Assembly: GCA_016720565.1 (NCBI GenBank)
Contig: JADKKJ010000001.1
Coordinates: 806,001 to 870,000, forward strand
Origin: Chitinophagaceae bacterium
Lineage (GTDB): Bacteria > Bacteroidota > Bacteroidia > Chitinophagales > Chitinophagaceae
DNA length: 64,000 nt
Reading direction: 5' to 3'
Below are positions 51,609-59,963 of the stretch, piece by piece. The notes beneath the pieces were generated by a model. It was not told where the DNA came from and did not search any database. It saw only the letters and a program-made list of their open reading frames with translations. The translations under genes and the position numbers were made by a program. Positions within the stretch are counted from its first letter, which is position 1, and every line of letters starts with the position of its first letter.

Positions 51609-53685
51609 TGTTTTTCTGCGCTTTTTTATACAGGTAGTTATAGGTCTCTACCTGGCTACGGATCTTTTTCCGGGTGGTGCGAACATATTCATTATTCAGG
51701 TCATTGTCCAGCCATCGGGCCTTTACATTGTCCTGTAACTGGATATTGAGTATATCTTTCAGCTCCTGCTTTAATTCTTCATTAAAGATCGGAACGGTGG
51801 CTTCCACCCGGTGTTCCAGGTTTCTCAGCATCCAGTCGGCCGAAGATAAATAAACTTTTTCTTTGCCCTTGTTATGAAATACCCACACGCGGGCATGCTC
51901 CAGGTATTCATCAACAATTGAAATTGCCCGGATGGGCTTCTCATATTTTTTGTTTTCAGAATACATGCAGAATATCCCGCGGATGATCAGTTTTAGCTGT
52001 ACACCGGCCCTTGCCGCCTGGTATAATTTATCGATCATCTCCTCGTCAGAAAGTGAATTCATTTTTAAGGTAATGGCCGCAGGTTTTTTCTTCCGGGCCT
52101 GTTTTATCTCTTCATCGATCAGTTTTAGCATTTCTTTTTTTACCAGGTACGGACTGGGTATGATGGTCTTACAATCGCGCAGGGCATTCATATTGGAGCG
52201 CGGTTGCTCCAGCAGGCTGAACATTCGGCTCACATCAGCCATCACTTTTTGATTGGAAGTTAGCAGGCAATGGTCGGCATAAATCCGGGCTGTTCTTTCA
52301 TTGAGATTGCCGGTACTTACAAAACCATAGCTGATGATGTTATTGTCGCTGGTGCGTTTCCGGATCATACAGATCTTGGCATGCACTTTCATATTGGGAA
52401 TTCCGATCAGCACTTTAGCGCCTTCCTCTTCCAGCCTCGTCTTCCATTCCAGGTTGGCCTCTTCTTCAAATCGTGCCCTTAACTCTACCATCACCACTAC
52501 CTCTTTTCCATTTCTAACTGCGTTTATCAGCGCATTTACGATCTTGGATTGCTGGGCCAGTCGATAACAGGTGATCTTGATGGTCGTCACATCCGGATCA
52601 AATGCGGCCTCCCTAAGCAGGTCGATCAACGGAAGAAAAGAATGATAGGGGAAGTGTAGAAGGATATCTTTTTCCATGATCACATCTGAGACCCTTTTTT
52701 CCGTGAGTAATGGATGATCAAATGGTTTTTTCCGATGTCTTTTTTCTTTAAAAACTTCTTCAGGAAAATCCATGAAGTGCCTGAAATTATGGATCCTTCC
52801 CCCGGGAATTAAATTATCTCGCTTAGAAAGATTCAGTCTCCTTACCAGGTATTCCAGCAGTCCCGGATCCATCTCGCGGTCATAAACAAACCGCACAGGT
52901 TGCCCTTTTTTACGGTTCTTCAAACCCTTCTCCAGTTTCTGAATAATGGAAGTGGAAATATCCTCATCAATATCGATCTCCGCATCGCGGGTCACCTTAA
53001 AAACATGCGACTGGTACTGGTCATAACCAAAATAAGAGAAGATCTCTGGCAGGTTGAATCGTATCACATCCTCCAGCAGGATCAGGTGATGTTCATCTGG
53101 CCTGGGCGAGGGGAGGATCTTGAACCTGCCAAGCGTTTTCGATGGCACTTCGATCAGCGCGTATTTTCTTTTCAGCGCGCTGTCTTTTTTCCACATTACT
53201 ACGGCCAGGTAAATGGATTTATCCCTCAGCGCCGGAAATTGAGGTATGTTTTCGATCATCAATGGTATCACATCCGAACTGACCTCCTCTTCAAAATATT
53301 CCCGAACAAATTCTTTTTGCTCAGCGTTCAGTTCATTTTCTGTTCGCAGGAAGATCTGCTGCGCAGTAAGTTCTTTTCTTACTTCCTCCCAAATGCGGTT
53401 GAATTCTCCCTGCTGATTAAGTACGGTCATCTGGATCTCATCTATGATCTGCTGAGGATCATTTTCCAGGTGCATATTGGCTTTATTGCCGAATTGTAGC
53501 ATTCTACGCAAGGTGGCTACACGAACCCTGAAGAACTCATCCATATTATTGGAGAAAATTCCGAGGAAACGTATTCTTTCCCGAAGTGGTACGGTCGGAT
53601 CCGCTGCTTCCTGTAATACCCGGGCATTGAAGGCGAGCCAACTGATATCTCTCGCGATCATTTTTCTTGAAGAATGATGTGCCAT
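51589..53685 (-). CDS. ppk1: Polyphosphate kinase 1
   Basis: Makes polyphosphate from ATP. The 698 residues have all family landmarks: the N-terminal domain (LAFNARVLQEAADPTVPLRERI), ELRARFEEEANLEW, the phosphohistidine His435 in VHAKICMI, the second active-site His598 in YLEHARVWVF, and STGNLNERTARIYAD. Length and residue positions match the E. coli enzyme closely. It is coupled to ppx by a 20-base overlap and preceded by the nucleotidyltransferase gene with a 39-base gap. Confidence 0.96.
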   Translation of the reverse strand: MAHHSSRKMIARDISWLAFNARVLQEAADPTVPLRERIRFLGIFSNNMDEFFRVRVATLRRMLQFGNKANMHLENDPQQIIDEIQMTVLNQQGEFNRIWEEVRKELTAQQIFLRTENELNAEQKEFVREYFEEEVSSDVIPLMIENIPQFPALRDKSIYLAVVMWKKDSALKRKYALIEVPSKTLGRFKILPSPRPDEHHLILLEDVIRFNLPEIFSYFGYDQYQSHVFKVTRDAEIDIDEDISTSIIQKLEKGLKNRKKGQPVRFVYDREMDPGLLEYLVRRLNLSKRDNLIPGGRIHNFRHFMDFPEEVFKEKRHRKKPFDHPLLTEKRVSDVIMEKDILLHFPYHSFLPLIDLLREAAFDPDVTTIKITCYRLAQQSKIVNALINAVRNGKEVVVMVELRARFEEEANLEWKTRLEEEGAKVLIGIPNMKVHAKICMIRKRTSDNNIISYGFVSTGNLNERTARIYADHCLLTSNQKVMADVSRMFSLLEQPRSNMNALRDCKTIIPSPYLVKKEMLKLIDEEIKQARKKKPAAITLKMNSLSDEEMIDKLYQAARAGVQLKLIIRGIFCMYSENKKYEKPIRAISIVDEYLEHARVWVFHNKGKEKVYLSSADWMLRNLEHRVEATVPIFNEELKQELKDILNIQLQDNVKARWLDNDLNNEYVRTTRKKIRSQVETYNYLYKKAQKNSETGSN

Positions 53686-53724
53686 CGTATTAGGTTAAGT
53701 TTCTGTATGCTTGTAAGGCGTGGA

Positions 53725-54213
53725 TCAGGATTTAATTTTATGTATTATTCCAGTGGTACTGAATCCATCCATGATCGGGTTGATCACCACCCTTCCGCCT
53801 GCAGCTAATACCTCCTTTGAGCCTGCAACCTGTTCAATGGTATAATCCCCACCTTTAATGAGTACATCAGGCATCAGGTCTTGGATCAGTTCCAGGGGTG
53901 TATCTTCTTCAAAAATGCATACCCCATCAACCATCAGCAGGGAAGCCAGCACCATGGCCCTGGAATCCTGGTCATTAACGGGCCTGTCATTTCCTTTTAG
54001 TCTCTTTACTGAAGCATCCGAATTTAAGCCGACCACCAGGTGATCCGCCTCGGCAGCCGCTTTGGTCAGCGAAAAAATATGCCCCTGGTGAATAATATCA
54101 AAAACGCCATTTGTAAACGCCACTTTTCTGCCCAGGGCTCTCCATTGCGCTACTCTCCGGATCATTGACTGCCGGTCGTAAATTTTATTGCTGATCAGGT
54201 CGGCTCTTCTCAA
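53725..54213 (-). CDS. HldE/RfaE2-type nucleotidyltransferase
   Basis: Cytidylyl/adenylyltransferase of the HxGH family, most like the C-terminal domain of HldE that makes ADP-heptose. VAFTNGVFDIIHQGHIFSL is the active site, with HxGH as HQGH; VVGLNSDASVKRLKGNDRPV, DVLIKGGDYTIEQVAGSKEV and PIMDGFSTTGIIHKI are family markers. The start is uncertain: a frame extends to 54267, an ATG lies at 54165, but TTG at 54213 gives a beginning (RRADLISNKIYDRQSM) that I recall from Bacteroidota homologues. That start overlaps the upstream gene by 29 bases. Alternatives are a phosphoethanolamine or glycerol-3-phosphate cytidylyltransferase. Confidence 0.82.
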   Translation of the reverse strand: MRRADLISNKIYDRQSMIRRVAQWRALGRKVAFTNGVFDIIHQGHIFSLTKAAAEADHLVVGLNSDASVKRLKGNDRPVNDQDSRAMVLASLLMVDGVCIFEEDTPLELIQDLMPDVLIKGGDYTIEQVAGSKEVLAAGGRVVINPIMDGFSTTGIIHKIKS

Positions 54214-55216
54214 GGTTATATTTTTTATTGTAGTAAGGTAATGCGGCGAAACTGAATAATCCACCAAGTAGGATCACACCCGTGGTTGCCAGCCATAATA
54301 TCCATCCAAATGCCAGTGCTATGATCTCATTCATTCCATATACAGGCATTGTTTTCTGAATTAAATAAGCATAAGCACCTATTCCTCCGGGTGAGGCGAT
54401 CATACCAATACTTCCGGCAGATAAGATAGTAAAAGCTTCCCTGATGCCATAATCGGAGGTCTCGGCGAATGCATATAAGCCTACAAAACCGGAAAAAAGA
54501 TATAATGCCCATAACGTCACTGTAAGCAGGATGAATTGGCCGCGTTTTTTCAAATGCTGGATGGAGCTTACACCTTGCCAAAGGCGAAGGCCGGTCTTGC
54601 GAAAAACAGCGGCCAGGTCTTTCAGGGTCTTCTTTTTCCAGATCATCCAGATTCCGATCAGCAGGGCCACTGCGCCAATTATAACAAGCAGGAATACATA
54701 CCCGGGAATAGAATCTTCTTTACTGGCAGTTCCTCCATGACTGAAAAATGAATTCATTAATTCACTGTATTTACCGGGTTGGATCAGGAAAGTGACGGCC
54801 AGGATGGCCAGAAAAGAAAATGCGTCCACGATCCTTTCCAGGATGACCGTACCTATCAGTTTTTCCACCGGCACTTTTTCATAACGGCCCAGCATGGTGC
54901 ATTTCACTACTTCTCCCAAACGGGGTACGCCCTGGTTTACCAGGTATCCTATCATTACTGCAAAAAAACTATTCATCAGGGAAACTCGATGGCCTGAAGA
55001 TTCGATCAACAGCTTCCAGCGCAGGGCTCTTACCAGGTGACTTGCGATCAGCATGATAAAGACAGGGATGATCAGCCAGTAGCGGGCATTATCCAGCGCC
55101 TTGCGGATCTGTTTCATATTATCGCTATCCAGGTTCCGCAATGACAACCATACGAAAAGTACTCCCAGTCCCAGGAAGAATAAATATTGTAAAAAGGTCT
55201 TGAGTGACTTGTTCAT
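54185..55216 (-). CDS. YbhN/UPF0104-type lysylphosphatidylglycerol synthase TM-region family protein
   Basis: A 343-residue inner-membrane protein with about eight transmembrane helices. It matches the AglD/YbhN flippase-like family (MprF N-domain fold). Characteristic stretches are ASHLVRALRWKLLIESSGHRV, FAVMIGYLVNQGVPRLGEVV and IGMIASPGGIGAYAYLIQ, where the Gly-Gly-X-Gly motif is typical. There is no synthase domain, so it is the flippase or transport part only. The C-terminus ends in a charged tail that overlaps the next gene. It starts 14 bases after panC. Confidence 0.87.
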   Translation of the reverse strand: MNKSLKTFLQYLFFLGLGVLFVWLSLRNLDSDNMKQIRKALDNARYWLIIPVFIMLIASHLVRALRWKLLIESSGHRVSLMNSFFAVMIGYLVNQGVPRLGEVVKCTMLGRYEKVPVEKLIGTVILERIVDAFSFLAILAVTFLIQPGKYSELMNSFFSHGGTASKEDSIPGYVFLLVIIGAVALLIGIWMIWKKKTLKDLAAVFRKTGLRLWQGVSSIQHLKKRGQFILLTVTLWALYLFSGFVGLYAFAETSDYGIREAFTILSAGSIGMIASPGGIGAYAYLIQKTMPVYGMNEIIALAFGWILWLATTGVILLGGLFSFAALPYYNKKYNLEKSRPDQQ

Positions 55217-55230
55217 GTTGAAGGGTTCCT

Positions 55231-56079
55231 CTACAGTATCATATTATCGATCAGTCGAACATCATTCAGAAAAGCGGCTGCCAGTGCCACCAATTTTTTC
55301 CGGCCATCCCATTCTTCTACCGGCTCCAGGTTATCCGCATCGGCCACAGAAACATAATCCACCCTGAAGCCTTCATCCGCTAAGATAAACGCTGCGCTTG
55401 ATATGAGTCCGCTGATATCTCCTGGTTTTATCTGTTCTTTTATCATTTTTAATACCCTGGATACCTGAACAGCTTTAATCCTTTCTTCTTTATTTAACCG
55501 CATATTCCGGCTGCTCATGGCCAGCCCGTCGGATTCCCGGAGGGTAGGGCAGATCCTTAAACTGAGAATTTCCTCTTTTCCCATCAGTACGATCAGTTTG
55601 GCAATGACCATACATTGCTGGTAATCTTTTTGTCCAAGGAAGAGTTTAGCCGGCTGAACAATTTCCAGCAATCTTTCCACCACCTGGCATACCCCCTGGA
55701 AATGGCCGGGACGAAAAGCCCCTTCCAGTTTGGTCTCCAGATCCCCCAATTCATACTTATTAATCTTATTTAGTCCTCCTGGGTATATCTCATGAACAGA
55801 GGGTAGAAATAGCAAGTCGCAACCAGCACTTTCTAACCGGTCAATATCCGATTCCAGGGTGGAGGGGTATTTTTCGAAATCGGCGGGATCATTAAACTGG
55901 GTGGGGTTTACAAAAATGCTGCAAACCGTGAGTGAACACTCTTTCCTGCAGAAATCAATTAGGGAAAGATGACCGGCATGCAGGGCCCCCATGGTTGGAA
56001 CAAAGCCAACCATATTTCTTGTTTCTCCTTGAGAATCAATCCATTTACGAATACCTGCCACTGAGTTTATTATGACCAT
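55231..56079 (-). CDS. panC: Pantoate--beta-alanine ligase
   Basis: Final step of pantothenate synthesis, with ATP. The 282 residues show VGFVPTMGALHAGHLSLID (HxGH site), SIFVNPTQFNDPADFEKYP, LFLGQKDYQQCMVIAKLI and LAMSSRNMRLNKEER (KMSKS-like loop). The order and length are typical of PanC. It heads the operon with panB at the far end. The aspartate decarboxylase gene panD is not in the window. Confidence 0.95.
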   Translation of the reverse strand: MVIINSVAGIRKWIDSQGETRNMVGFVPTMGALHAGHLSLIDFCRKECSLTVCSIFVNPTQFNDPADFEKYPSTLESDIDRLESAGCDLLFLPSVHEIYPGGLNKINKYELGDLETKLEGAFRPGHFQGVCQVVERLLEIVQPAKLFLGQKDYQQCMVIAKLIVLMGKEEILSLRICPTLRESDGLAMSSRNMRLNKEERIKAVQVSRVLKMIKEQIKPGDISGLISSAAFILADEGFRVDYVSVADADNLEPVEEWDGRKKLVALAAAFLNDVRLIDNMIL

Positions 56080-56137
56080 TAGTTGCTGATGAATTGTGTT
56101 TATTGCTGGTTTTCAGCCATATTCGCCTTAAAATCGC

Positions 56138-56145
56138 TACCTTTG
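56138..56145 (+). promoter_or_regulatory. Candidate -7 element (TACCTTTG) upstream of the GT5-like gene
   Basis: TACCTTTG fits the Bacteroidota TAnnTTTG motif and lies 38 bases before the ATG at 56184, within the 104-base divergent gap. No good -33 element is found at the expected distance. Confidence 0.35.
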
Positions 56146-56183
56146 CTGCCCTTTACGAGAACTAAAATTAAACGGGACAGCCC

Positions 56184-56999
56184 ATGTCAGCAAAGAAAAG
56201 AATTTTATTCATCGCCAACGAAATGTCGCCCTACCTGGAACTGACCGAGTTCTCGGAGATCGTTAACAAGTTGGCGATTAAAGCGAATGAAAATAATTTC
56301 GAGGTGCGGTGCATCATGCCCAGATTTGGGATCATCAATGAACGCCGCCACCGTTTACACGAAGTGGTAAGGCTTTCAGGGATCAATGTTTCTGTGGATA
56401 ATGATGACCTTCCTCTTCAGATCAAAGTAGCCTCGCTTCCCAGCGCCCGTTTGCAGGTTTATTTCCTGGACAACGAAGACCTGTTCAAAAGAAAATATAT
56501 ATTTCATGATGAGCAGGAGAAATGGTATGATGACAATGACCTGCGCACCGTATTTTTCTGTAAGGGCGCCCTGGAAACCGTAAAAAAATTTGGTTGGCCT
56601 CCGGATATCATTCATTGCAGCGGCTGGATGACCAGCCTGATCCCAGCCTATATAAAGACTGTTTACCGCAAGGAACCTGTTTTCGCGCATAGCAAGCTCG
56701 TTTATACCATCGGTCAGAATACCTTTAAAGAAAAACTGGGTGCCGGCTTCCTGAAGAAAGCGATCATCCATCCATCCATCAAAGAAAAAGACCTGGAAGT
56801 TTATAAGGAAGGGACCAATACGGCCATGTTCCGAGGCGGTGCCAGCTATGCAGATGCAATTACCTTTGGTGCCGAAAAGATAGATAAGAAGCTGTCAGAA
56901 GAATTTTCTAAAGTGCGGGGTAAGAAGACCTTGCCCTTTGAAGCCGAAGGAGATTTAACAGACTATTTACAACTCTATAGCGACCTTGCAGGCAAATAA
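56184..56999 (+). CDS. Glycogen/starch synthase-like protein, single GT-B N-domain
   Basis: Resembles the N-terminal half of GT5 glycogen synthase: KKRILFIANEMSPYLELTEF, KANENNFEVRCIMPRFGII, and PDIIHCSGWMTSLIPAYIK are recognisable. It has only 271 residues, against about 470-490 for GlgA, and no C-terminal nucleotide-binding half. The KxGGL sugar-nucleotide motif, expected after SPYLELTEF, reads SEIVNKL instead. It may therefore be inactive as a synthase. It pairs with the DUF4270 gene downstream, an arrangement I know from other Bacteroidota. Function unknown. Confidence 0.8.
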   Translation: MSAKKRILFIANEMSPYLELTEFSEIVNKLAIKANENNFEVRCIMPRFGIINERRHRLHEVVRLSGINVSVDNDDLPLQIKVASLPSARLQVYFLDNEDLFKRKYIFHDEQEKWYDDNDLRTVFFCKGALETVKKFGWPPDIIHCSGWMTSLIPAYIKTVYRKEPVFAHSKLVYTIGQNTFKEKLGAGFLKKAIIHPSIKEKDLEVYKEGTNTAMFRGGASYADAITFGAEKIDKKLSEEFSKVRGKKTLPFEAEGDLTDYLQLYSDLAGK

Positions 57000-57037
57000 A
57001 GCAGACCGATCACTAATCCAGCAATAAAGTTCAGTTC

Positions 57038-58510
57038 GTGAAGAAAGATACTCTTATTTTATCCCTGATAGCAATCGTTTCAACGGTTGCTATTCTGTTT
57101 TCCGCCTGTCGGAAGATCAATGATTATACGGAAGTTGGCGGAGGCCTGATCCCCCCCATAGATAATATCAACACTTTTGATACCACGATTACGGTTCAGA
57201 CCTTTAATGATAGTTTCCAGTTCTCCGGCGACTCATTATATACCCTGAAAAGTGATGAGCAGTTTGTTGGTTTGATCAACAACGATCCCTTATTTGGTAA
57301 AACGGATGCCCGGATGTTCTTCGAACTGAAGAACCCTTATTATGGATCCTATCCTTTATCCAGAAAAGATAGCGTGAAGATAGATTCCATTGTAATGGTG
57401 CTTACTTATGTTGAGCGCTATGGCGATTCCACCATTCCCCAGCAATTCAAAGTTTACGAGATCACGAACCCGCAAATGGTGGCAGATTCCTACTACCTGG
57501 TTCGTCGGGAACATTTTCTGTATAACCCGGCCAATGTGCTGAATGAGCAACCTGTTCAGGCACTTGACCTGCGCAAATTCGATGACTCAGTAAAAGTGTT
57601 CCGCGATACGTCCGCTAACCAGATCCGTATACGGCTCGACACGAATTTCGCGCGCCGCCTGGTAAATTACGACACTACTAATGCCTATAAAAACGATACG
57701 ATCTTCAAAACCTTTTTCAAAGGTTTTGCCCTGAGGTCGGAAGGCGCCGGCAATGCAGTTGTGGGTGTAAACATAGGCGCTACTACCACTCGGCTGGCTA
57801 TTTATTATCGCGCGCCAAAAACTGCCGGCGGTGGAATTGATACTGCGGTGAGTTATTTATATTTTACCCCTAACAGTTCTTCTGCTAATTATATCAAACG
57901 CGATTACAGCGGTTCCGCCTTCCAGACCGTGGCAGGCACAGGTGTACAAACACCGGTTGCCTATATTCAGAAATCACCAGGTACTTATGTAACAGTGAAA
58001 GTTCCGGCATTGCCAACCCTAAGTAACCGGGTGGTACATCGCGCTGAACTTATCGTTGAACAATTATATGATGCCAGTGATGCAAAATTCCCTGCACCAG
58101 ACAGGCTTTATCTGGATGCACCGGATCCAACATTAACATCATCCTATAAATTCAGGACCATTCCTTATTCACTGGATATTTCAACCATTTCCGGATTCGA
58201 TTTTATCAATTTCGGGGTTAACCCTATTGCCTCAAAGGATGTGAATGGAAATGACATCAAGGTTTGGAAATTCAACCTGTCAAGGTATATCCAGCATGTG
58301 GTGAATGGCACTGAACCAGTCTATGATTTCAGGTTATATGCGCCTATGACCATTCGTGGCACAGCAAGATACCAGGGCAGCACTTTGGAGACCAGTAGCT
58401 TCCCGGCCACCTATCTCAATGGTAATACAACGATCGGAAGAGTGAGAGTAGGAGGAGGCAACCACCCTACCCAGCGTATGAGATTAAGGATTATCTATTC
58501 TAAACTCTGA
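57038..58510 (+). CDS. DUF4270 family lipoprotein
   Basis: A 490-residue exported lipoprotein: hydrophobic N-terminus and lipobox FSAC ending at Cys24, then the DUF4270 opening YTEVGGGLIPPIDNINTFDT. The rest is beta-rich with Thr/Ser/Asn-heavy stretches and several repeated motifs around NSSSANYIKRDYSGSA. Its function is unknown. The start is GTG at 57038. It lies 38 bases after the GT5-like gene and is followed by a hairpin. Confidence 0.82.
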   Translation: MKKDTLILSLIAIVSTVAILFSACRKINDYTEVGGGLIPPIDNINTFDTTITVQTFNDSFQFSGDSLYTLKSDEQFVGLINNDPLFGKTDARMFFELKNPYYGSYPLSRKDSVKIDSIVMVLTYVERYGDSTIPQQFKVYEITNPQMVADSYYLVRREHFLYNPANVLNEQPVQALDLRKFDDSVKVFRDTSANQIRIRLDTNFARRLVNYDTTNAYKNDTIFKTFFKGFALRSEGAGNAVVGVNIGATTTRLAIYYRAPKTAGGGIDTAVSYLYFTPNSSSANYIKRDYSGSAFQTVAGTGVQTPVAYIQKSPGTYVTVKVPALPTLSNRVVHRAELIVEQLYDASDAKFPAPDRLYLDAPDPTLTSSYKFRTIPYSLDISTISGFDFINFGVNPIASKDVNGNDIKVWKFNLSRYIQHVVNGTEPVYDFRLYAPMTIRGTARYQGSTLETSSFPATYLNGNTTIGRVRVGGGNHPTQRMRLRIIYSKL

Positions 58511-58531
58511 TTATTTATTAAGATATGTTCA

Positions 58532-58560
58532 AAAGTCCTCCTTTTTAACAGGAGGACTTT
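58532..58560 (+). terminator. Hairpin terminator after the DUF4270 gene
   Basis: An 11-bp inverted repeat AAAGTCCTCCT / AGGAGGACTTT (58532-58560) ends in a short T run. The final bases form the -33 box of the metK promoter, so terminator and promoter overlap. The T tract is weak. Confidence 0.6.
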
Positions 58561-58589
58561 GTTCGTTAATAAGGCTGCACTTATCTTTG
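58558..58589 (+). promoter_or_regulatory. Bacteroidota-type promoter of metK
   Basis: TTTG at 58558-58561 and TATCTTTG at 58582-58589 are separated by 20 bases, matching the -33/-7 consensus of the phylum's primary sigma factor almost perfectly. The ATG of metK follows at 58608. Confidence 0.65.
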
Positions 58590-58607
58590 CCGCCTAAAAT
58601 CATATTC

Positions 58608-59891
58608 ATGCCTTATTTATTTACCTCTGAATCTGTAAGTGAAGGACATCCGGATAAATTAGCTGACCAGATCTCGGACGCGCTGATCGATAATTTTCTT
58701 GCCTACGATGCCAATAGTAAAGTGGCCTGCGAAACGCTGGTTACCACAGGGCAGGTTGTACTGGCAGGTGAAGTGAAATCCAAGACCTACCTGGATGTTC
58801 AGGAGATCGCTCGCGAGGTGATCCGTGAGATCGGGTATACCAAAGCAGAATACATGTTCGAGGCAAATAGTTGCGGTATTCTTTCTGCTATCCATGAACA
58901 AAGCGCAGATATCAACCGCGGGGTTGACCGTTCTGTAAAAAAATTAAGCTTTGAGGCAAAAGCCAATGCCCAGGGAGCAGGTGACCAGGGAATGATGTTT
59001 GGTTATGCTACCAGGGAAACAGATAATTTCATGCCCCTGCCTCTTGATCTTGCGCATAAGATCCTGCAGGAGTTATCTAAGACCCGTCGTGCAGGTAAAG
59101 AGTTAAAATACCTGCGCCCGGATGCAAAAAGCCAGGTGACCATTGAATATGATGACAACAATAATCCGATTCGCATTGATACCATCGTGGTCTCTACCCA
59201 GCACGATGCCTTTGATAAAAGTGATAAGAAAATGCTTGACCAGATCCGCAAGGATGTGATCAACATTATTATCCCCCGAGTGAAAAAACAATTGAAGCCT
59301 TCCATCCAGAAATTATTCAACGATAAGATCACCTATCACGTGAACCCTACCGGAAAGTTCGTGATCGGTGGTCCTCACGGAGATACCGGCCTTACCGGAA
59401 GGAAGATCATTGTAGATACCTATGGTGGTAAAGGCGCCCATGGTGGTGGAGCCTTCAGCGGAAAAGACCCTTCCAAAGTGGATCGTTCCGCAGCCTATGC
59501 TACCCGGCATATTGCCAAGAACCTGGTAGCTGCCGGTGTTTGCGACGAAGTGCTGGTGCAGGTATCCTATGCTATTGGAGTGGCCAAACCCTGCGGTTTA
59601 TTCGTAGATACCTATGGCAGTTCCAAAGTCGACATGACGGATGGTGAGATAGCACGTAAAGTGGAGAAGATCTTCGATATGCGGCCTTATGCTATTGAGC
59701 AGCGCCTGAAACTTCGTAATCCGATTTATGCTGAGACCGCAGCTTATGGACATATGGGCCGTAAGAACGAAATGAAGACCAAGATCTTCAATAAAGGCAA
59801 GGAAAATGAGAAGAAAATAGAGGTGGAGCTGTTCACCTGGGAGAAACTGGACTATGTGCCTGCGGTAAAAAAAGCGTTTGGCATCAAATAA
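58608..59891 (+). CDS. metK: S-adenosylmethionine synthase
   Basis: Makes SAM from methionine and ATP. The 427 residues from the ATG at 58608 show ESVSEGHPDKLADQISDALI, NAQGAGDQGMMFGYA, KFVIGGPHGDTGLTGRKI and GGGAFSGKDPSKVDRSAAY, all strictly family-typical. An upstream in-frame start lies inside the promoter -7 box, so 58608 is right. A terminator follows. Confidence 0.97.
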   Translation: MPYLFTSESVSEGHPDKLADQISDALIDNFLAYDANSKVACETLVTTGQVVLAGEVKSKTYLDVQEIAREVIREIGYTKAEYMFEANSCGILSAIHEQSADINRGVDRSVKKLSFEAKANAQGAGDQGMMFGYATRETDNFMPLPLDLAHKILQELSKTRRAGKELKYLRPDAKSQVTIEYDDNNNPIRIDTIVVSTQHDAFDKSDKKMLDQIRKDVINIIIPRVKKQLKPSIQKLFNDKITYHVNPTGKFVIGGPHGDTGLTGRKIIVDTYGGKGAHGGGAFSGKDPSKVDRSAAYATRHIAKNLVAAGVCDEVLVQVSYAIGVAKPCGLFVDTYGSSKVDMTDGEIARKVEKIFDMRPYAIEQRLKLRNPIYAETAAYGHMGRKNEMKTKIFNKGKENEKKIEVELFTWEKLDYVPAVKKAFGIK

Positions 59892-59913
59892 ATTTTCAGC
59901 ACTAATTCATACC

Positions 59914-59949
59914 AGACCCGTTTGCGATTAGCAGACGGGTCTTTTTTTT
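59914..59949 (+). terminator. Terminator after metK
   Basis: Imperfect hairpin AGACCCGTTTGC / GCAGACGGGTCT (one mismatch) at 59914-59942, followed by a T run to 59949. The next gene's GTG start follows after 14 bases. Confidence 0.85.
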
Positions 59950-59963
59950 CATTTCTTTGCAGG

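Noticed and set aside
52900..53499. Plus-strand frame (199 codons) opposite ppk1
   Set aside because: The minus strand encodes a complete polyphosphate kinase with both catalytic histidines; this frame has no recognisable domain.
58511..58607. SAM riboswitch upstream of metK
   Set aside because: The 97-base region contains a terminator and a clear promoter, with only 18 bases between the -7 box and the start codon, which leaves no room for an aptamer.
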